Source: Desulfobulbaceae bacterium
GTDB lineage: Bacteria > Desulfobacterota > Desulfobulbia > Desulfobulbales > UBA5123
Direction of reading: 5' to 3'
DNA length: 17,793 bases
Assembly (NCBI GenBank): GCA_029865195.1
Contig: JAOUHH010000020.1
Coordinates: 1-17,793 of the forward strand
Position numbers and translations under genes: made by a program. Positions 14,247 to 17,793 of the stretch are shown here, piece by piece; positions within the stretch are counted from its first letter, which is position 1; the number at the start of each line of letters is the position of its first letter. The notes under the pieces are model-generated. The model saw nothing but the letters and a program-made list of their open reading frames with translations. It made no database searches and was not told the origin of the DNA.

Positions 14247-14960
14247 ATGTCCCTTTCCCGATGCAGTAAAGAGGAATGGCGGACCGCCATGGCTGGCGCC
14301 GCCGTTGGCAGCGACGGTCCGCCGCAATGCGAGTGGGGGCGCCTGGCGCAGCGGATACGCGGGTTGGCCGCCTATCGCGCGGCCCAGCGGGTCTTTGTTG
14401 GTCCGTCCCCCCTGCTCTCGCAGGTAAGGGTGAATGCCCTCTGCGACGGCAAGGAGTTGCTGATGCCGGCGCCAAGCCTCAAGGAGGGCTTCTATCTCTG
14501 CCTGCCGTACGCAATCCCCTTTGCTGACCTTGCCTATGCCACCTCCTATCGCGGGTTGCCCAAGTACGGGCGACTGTTGGACAACCGGGGGTTGGCGGCC
14601 AAGCAGGTGGGAATGCTGGTGACGGACGCCGTTGCCGTCGACCCTGTCGGGACTCGTCTTGGCGACGGGAAGGGCTTTTTTGATCTCTCCTGTGCCATTC
14701 TCGCCGAATTGGGGGCCGTCGAACGGCGTGGGGCAACGGTTGTGGCCTTGGCTGCCGACGAGCAGCTGGTTAAAGAGGAGTTGTTGCCGTTTGATCCGTG
14801 GGATATACGACTTGACGAGGTGATAACGCCACTGGGGGGGCGCGTTTTCACGGATGTCGAGCATGAACAGCCGGCAATCCATTGGTCGGAACTGCCGCCG
14901 GAGCGTGTCCGACGGATGAATCCGCTCTGGCAACTGGCGGAGAAGCGGCGACGTGATTAG
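14247..14960 (+). CDS. 5-formyltetrahydrofolate cyclo-ligase-like protein (divergent)
   Basis: 237 residues from the ATG at 14247. The frame is open upstream to 14172 and a GTG at 14235 is possible; none has a good ribosome site, so the start is uncertain. The family (MTHFS) uses ATP to turn 5-formyl-THF into 5,10-methenyl-THF. The conserved glycine-rich segment is recognisable: VTDAVAVDPVGTRLGDGKGF then FDL (125-147), followed by ADEQLVKEELLPFDPWDIRLD (170-190), matching the cofactor-pocket end of the fold. The usual GYYDR is GFFDL here, and the basic N-terminal helix is short. These differences resemble the MTHFS-domain-containing branch, so catalytic activity is not assured. It begins 99 bp after the carboxypeptidase stop on the same strand, with no clear terminator between. 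Its TAG overlaps the TAA of the convergent downstream gene by 4 nt (14957-14960). Confidence 0.75.
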   Translation: MSLSRCSKEEWRTAMAGAAVGSDGPPQCEWGRLAQRIRGLAAYRAAQRVFVGPSPLLSQVRVNALCDGKELLMPAPSLKEGFYLCLPYAIPFADLAYATSYRGLPKYGRLLDNRGLAAKQVGMLVTDAVAVDPVGTRLGDGKGFFDLSCAILAELGAVERRGATVVALAADEQLVKEELLPFDPWDIRLDEVITPLGGRVFTDVEHEQPAIHWSELPPERVRRMNPLWQLAEKRRRD

Positions 14961-15850
14961 CCTTTGTTCTCCTTGAATACCGGTTCCAGGCCGCAGGCCT
15001 CGGCGAAGCTTGCGATCTGATCCTTGAATCGCTGAACATAGGGACAGTCCCATATCGCCAGCAGCTTACTGCGGCCGATAAATCCCGGCACGGTCCGCCC
15101 ATCCACCTCCACGTCGAGGTTTTGTTCCCTTTCCAGTACGTAAGAGAAGATCTGCGGCCGTCGGCAGACATCGGGGCGATCCGGGTAGATGGTGCAGTGG
15201 CCGGTCGCCTGCGCAAGGTGCGGGCAGGTGGTGTGACGGGGAAGGATCATGCTCCAGCCGTCGCGCCAGTGATAGAGGGCCGCATCGGTCTGGTAAAAGG
15301 GGCGCTGGGCGCGGACCAGCGGCGGCTCGTGGTATGGCGAGGTCGCACGGCTTTCCTGGCTGTCCACCTGCGGCAGGGCGAAGAGGGTCGTTTCTTCGTC
15401 CTGCAAGGGGATTTCGAAGAAATCCTGCCGCTGCGCTCCGTCCGGGCCGACACAGCAGAGGGTGCAGCCGCAGGGGGCGCAGAGCAGGCTGTTGATCGTT
15501 TCCAGTTCGCGGGTGAGCAACCGCTGGCCGACATGGAGGGCGATGGCCTCCACGGGGTCAAGGGGGTTTTCGTCGGCATCGAGGATGCGGGCCAGCGGCG
15601 GCTGCGGATGTTTGAAGCGCTCGAAGGTCTGCAGCAGATCAAGGTGTGGACGCAGCATGGCGGCCGGGTCGTCGTAGGTGGCGTTGTTGGTCTCGATGGG
15701 TTCGCGCAGTTCATCCAGCACCGCGGCCACCGTGTCGAAGGGGCCGGTGAGATAGAGCATCTGCACGATGCGGGCCAACGGCATAAGCGGCTTGGCAAGC
15801 AGGGCGAGACCGGTTGCATATTGATCATCGGAAGCGTGTGTGGGTGACAT
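14957..15850 (-). CDS. YkgJ-type cysteine-cluster protein
   Basis: 297 residues; start at 15850 (MSPTHASDD), with AAGGG just upstream on the minus strand. The frame stays open upstream to 16576, but that part lies antisense to tatC and is not coding. The YkgJ family (putative zinc- or iron-chelating proteins, function mostly unknown) is recognised by CAPCGCTLCC (124-133: Cys 124, 127, 129, 132, 133) and the second cluster with Cys209 (TTCPHL), Cys219 and Cys229 in HCTIYPDRPDVCRRP (218-232), plus Cys269. The first 115 residues form an extra helical N-terminal region beyond the minimal domain. No signal peptide or membrane segment, so probably cytoplasmic. It is divergent from tatC with 150 bp between. 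Ligand and partner are unknown. Confidence 0.85.
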   Translation of the reverse strand: MSPTHASDDQYATGLALLAKPLMPLARIVQMLYLTGPFDTVAAVLDELREPIETNNATYDDPAAMLRPHLDLLQTFERFKHPQPPLARILDADENPLDPVEAIALHVGQRLLTRELETINSLLCAPCGCTLCCVGPDGAQRQDFFEIPLQDEETTLFALPQVDSQESRATSPYHEPPLVRAQRPFYQTDAALYHWRDGWSMILPRHTTCPHLAQATGHCTIYPDRPDVCRRPQIFSYVLEREQNLDVEVDGRTVPGFIGRSKLLAIWDCPYVQRFKDQIASFAEACGLEPVFKENKG

Positions 15851-15877
15851 GGCCCTTTTGTAACGGTTTGTGATAAA

Positions 15878-15901
15878 GATTGCAAGGTCCGCGGCGCAAT
15901 C
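15878..15901. repeat. Inverted repeat between ykgJ-type gene and tatC
   Basis: GATTGC (15878-15883) and GCAATC (15896-15901) are exact reverse complements 12 bp apart, with a CCGCGG palindrome in the spacer. It overlaps a second, offset pair, GCAAGG and CCTTGC. It sits just before the candidate tatC promoter, a suitable place for an operator, but could be chance. Confidence 0.3.
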
Positions 15902-15902
15902 C

Positions 15903-15931
15903 TTGCCTGACATGCGGCGAGGAAGTAGAAT
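15903..15931 (+). promoter_or_regulatory. Candidate sigma70-type promoter for tatC
   Basis: TTGCCT (15903-15908) and TAGAAT (15926-15931; 5 of 6 consensus bases) are separated by exactly 17 bp, in the divergent 150-bp gap. A transcript starting near 15938 would have a leader of about 63 nt containing a 6-bp hairpin (AGCCGC 15945-15950, GCGGCT 15965-15970). Confidence 0.45.
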
Positions 15932-16000
15932 ACCTTTTCTTATGAGCCGCAGCGAGTCGGGAGGGCGGCTGTTCAACGAAAGAAAGGTGCATGGACGCGT

Positions 16001-16765
16001 ATGGATGAATTTCAAAAACAGGCGTTGACCGAGCATCTCGCCGAGTTGCGGAGTTGCCTGATTGTATCCCTGATCGCGGTAGGCGTCTGTTTTGCCGCCG
16101 CCTACGGGGTGATCGAAGAAATCGGCGAGTGGTTCTTCAAACCCCTTTTTGATGTCCTGCCCGATCAATCGAGCCTGATCTTTACCTCCTATCAGGAAGC
16201 ATTTTTTTTCTATCTGAAGCTGGCCTTGACCTGCGGGGTGCTGCTGGCGAGCCCGGTGATCTTCCTGCAGATCTGGCGCTTCGTCGCCCCCGGCCTCTAT
16301 CGGCATGAAAAGCGGGTGCTGCTGCCGTTTGCCATCCTCTCCGCCTTCTGTTTCCTGGGCGGCGCCGCCTTCGGCTATCTGGTCGTCTTCCCGCCCGCCT
16401 TCAAGTTCCTGATGGGCTATTCCAACGATTTCTTGAGCCCGATGCCGACGGTGAAGGAATACTTTTCCCTGAGCCTGCGGTTGTTGATCGCCTTCGGCGC
16501 CATCTTCGAGCTGCCCATCTTCATGGTTTTGCTCGCCAAGCTCGGTATCGTCAACGCCACCTTCCTGCGTCAACACCGCAAGTATGCCTTCCTGCTCTCC
16601 TTCGTCATCGCCGCTATCCTCACCCCCACCCCGGACGTGGTCAACCAGTGCATGATGGCCGGGCCGTTGGTGGTTCTTTACGAAGTGAGTATCGTCGCGG
16701 TGTGGCTGTTAGGGCGGAAAATCGTTGCAGGAGGGGGCGAGGTGTCGAAAGGGGATGCGCAATGA
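16001..16765 (+). CDS. tatC: Sec-independent protein translocase TatC
   Basis: 254 residues, six predicted membrane segments. TatC is the receptor of the twin-arginine system, which exports folded proteins. Conserved features sit at nearly the same numbers as in E. coli TatC: HLAELR (12-17), the F94/P97 loop in WRFVAPGLYRHEKR (92-105) with Glu103, Glu170 in FELPIF, and Asp212 in LTPTPDV (207-213). The C-terminus adds a short charged tail. GAAAGG at 15982-15987 is 13 nt upstream, a little far; an ATG at 15991 is out of frame and encodes only five residues. No tatA or tatB is adjacent in this window. Its stop overlaps the next start (ATGA at 16762). Confidence 0.97.
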   Translation: MDEFQKQALTEHLAELRSCLIVSLIAVGVCFAAAYGVIEEIGEWFFKPLFDVLPDQSSLIFTSYQEAFFFYLKLALTCGVLLASPVIFLQIWRFVAPGLYRHEKRVLLPFAILSAFCFLGGAAFGYLVVFPPAFKFLMGYSNDFLSPMPTVKEYFSLSLRLLIAFGAIFELPIFMVLLAKLGIVNATFLRQHRKYAFLLSFVIAAILTPTPDVVNQCMMAGPLVVLYEVSIVAVWLLGRKIVAGGGEVSKGDAQ

Positions 16766-17793
16766 GTGAAGAGGCAGGCAGGGCGGTACTGGCGGCCAAT
16801 ATGAAGATTGTTCACGAGCGGTGGCCGGAGATCGGTCGTGTCCTGCTTGAGGCGCCTCGGCCGGCGGAGTTTACCGTGACCACGCAGCAACCCTATCCGA
16901 CTCTATTTGTTGACGGTATCCATCTGAGCAGCGGTTACGATCCTGTTCGGGAAGCGGAGTTGCAGGCAGGGCTGATCCCTTCCTGTAGCCGTTCCGCCTG
17001 GGTTTATGGCTTTGGCGGTGGGCATTTGCCGAGGGTTTTGCTCAAGCGGGCGGCATTGGCAGGGTTAACGGTGGTGATCATGAATCACGGGGTTGCGGCC
17101 TTGAGCTTGGCATGTTTCGATCATGCCGACTGGCTTGCCGACCCCAGGGTGAAGCTCGTACTGGCCGAAGCGGAGCAGGAGATCAAGGTGCCGTTTGCCG
17201 CGGTTCCTTCCTGTCTGCAACTCGCTTCGGATGCAGCGGCACGATTGCGGGATCTGGTTTTTCTCGAGCTTGCGACACCGTTTGCTGAAAAAAGGTTGCA
17301 GGAGAAGAAGGATTCTTGGCGGCCGCGCCTGCGTGAAAATATTTCTTTTGTAATAAAGGACGGCGATGTCGCTTCCTTGTTCGGGAGCAGGCCGGGAGAG
17401 CGGATTATTGTCGCGGCGGCTGGACCGACCTTGAGCACACATTATCAATGGCTGCAAAGTTTGGGTGGGCAGCATTGTCTGATCGCTGTCGATGCTGCGC
17501 TTAAACCCTTGCTTGTCGGCGGGATCTGTCCGGATATGGTGGTCAGTATCGATGGATTGCCGGTGGTGGCGAAATTTTTTGAAGATATCGAGCACCCTTC
17601 TATGCGGCGGAGCATCCTTGTCTACGCGCCGGTTCTTTACCCGGAAATTTTGGAAAGGTGGCCTGGAAGACGCCTCGCATCGTATCCGAGTGACCCCATG
17701 TATGCGGCAATGGCCCAGGAATATCCGCGGGGGAGTCTGTTTGCCTCCGGATCGGTGCTGCATCCGGCCGTGGATCTGGCGGTTAAGATGGGA
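16762..17793 (+). CDS. Motility accessory factor / DUF115 (MptE-like) protein, 3'-truncated
   Basis: 344 residues visible; no stop before the window end. The start overlaps the tatC stop (ATGA). The Maf/DUF115 family includes flagellin glycosylation factors (transfer of nonulosonic acid sugars) and archaeal pterin pyrophosphokinases. Here the DUF115 core starts near 213: RIIVAAAGPTL (214-224), then CLIAVDAALKPLL (239-251) and CPDMVVSIDG (256-265), with GSVLHPAVDLAVKMG (330-344) at the cut edge. The N-terminal part (40-170) is a separate Maf-type domain with YGFGGGHLPRVL (82-93). The protein is cytoplasmic by composition. A role in modifying flagellin fits a chemotactic, motile cell, but the pterin function cannot be excluded and no flagellin gene is visible. 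Confidence 0.82.
   Translation, partial: MSEEAGRAVLAANMKIVHERWPEIGRVLLEAPRPAEFTVTTQQPYPTLFVDGIHLSSGYDPVREAELQAGLIPSCSRSAWVYGFGGGHLPRVLLKRAALAGLTVVIMNHGVAALSLACFDHADWLADPRVKLVLAEAEQEIKVPFAAVPSCLQLASDAAARLRDLVFLELATPFAEKRLQEKKDSWRPRLRENISFVIKDGDVASLFGSRPGERIIVAAAGPTLSTHYQWLQSLGGQHCLIAVDAALKPLLVGGICPDMVVSIDGLPVVAKFFEDIEHPSMRRSILVYAPVLYPEILERWPGRRLASYPSDPMYAAMAQEYPRGSLFASGSVLHPAVDLAVKMG

Noticed and set aside
15991..16008. Five-codon frame just before and overlapping the tatC start
   Set aside because: The GAAAGG is only 3 nt from its ATG, too close to serve it; it is more likely a slightly distant site for tatC itself.
15851..16576. Long open frame on the minus strand upstream of the YkgJ-type gene, giving a 539-residue product if joined
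   Set aside because: It lies antisense to tatC, whose protein is unmistakable, has Gln/Gly/Asp-rich low-information sequence, and the ATG at 15850 with AAGGG fits the real start.
1..17793. CRISPR arrays, tRNA or rRNA genes, insertion sequences, phage genes, toxin-antitoxin pairs
   Set aside because: No regularly spaced repeats, tRNA-like folds, transposase motifs or terminal inverted repeats were seen on either strand.

Overview
The window looks like chromosomal DNA from a motile Gram-negative bacterium of moderately high GC content. The CheA-W-R-D, HDOD, CheY, CheX, CheB gene set, the class A penicillin-binding protein paired with a lipoprotein, and TatC next to a flagellin-modification-type gene best fit the Desulfobacterota (former Deltaproteobacteria). 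That placement is inference from gene content and order, not from a search.

Layout. (1) Positions 3-4528: the 3' part of a class A penicillin-binding protein gene (5' end outside the window), overlapping by ATGA a gene for a putative lipoprotein with helical, TPR-like repeats. The pair looks like a cell-wall synthase plus an outer-membrane partner. (2) 4686-12065: a chemosensory cluster, all on the plus strand: cheA, cheW, cheR, cheD, an HDOD gene (ATGA overlap with cheD), cheY, a CheX-like phosphatase gene and cheB. It holds a histidine kinase, coupling protein, both adaptation enzymes (CheR/CheB), the receptor deamidase CheD and a CheY~P phosphatase candidate. No receptor (MCP), CheZ or CheV gene is visible. 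(3) 12141-12674, minus: an O6-alkylguanine-DNA alkyltransferase, followed by an AT-rich spacer of about 340 bp with an 8-bp inverted repeat. (4) 13014-14147: an exported D-Ala-D-Ala carboxypeptidase-type serine peptidase. (5) 14247-14960: a divergent 5-formyltetrahydrofolate cyclo-ligase-like protein, tail-to-tail (4-nt overlap) with a minus-strand YkgJ-type cysteine-cluster protein (14957-15850). (6) 16001-17793: tatC, overlapping by ATGA a motility accessory factor (DUF115/MptE-like) gene that runs off the window.

Most genes are recognisable families and the chemotaxis cluster is complete at its key residues. The less ordinary points are a CheA with an extra N-terminal domain before its phosphorylatable HPt domain, a PBP transpeptidase domain with an insertion of about 220 residues, the PBP-coupled lipoprotein (a possible analogue of the LpoA activator), a six-codon reading frame overlapping the cheB start, and several hairpins. 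I found no CRISPR array, tRNA, rRNA, insertion sequence or phage gene, and no clear evidence of a wholly new system.
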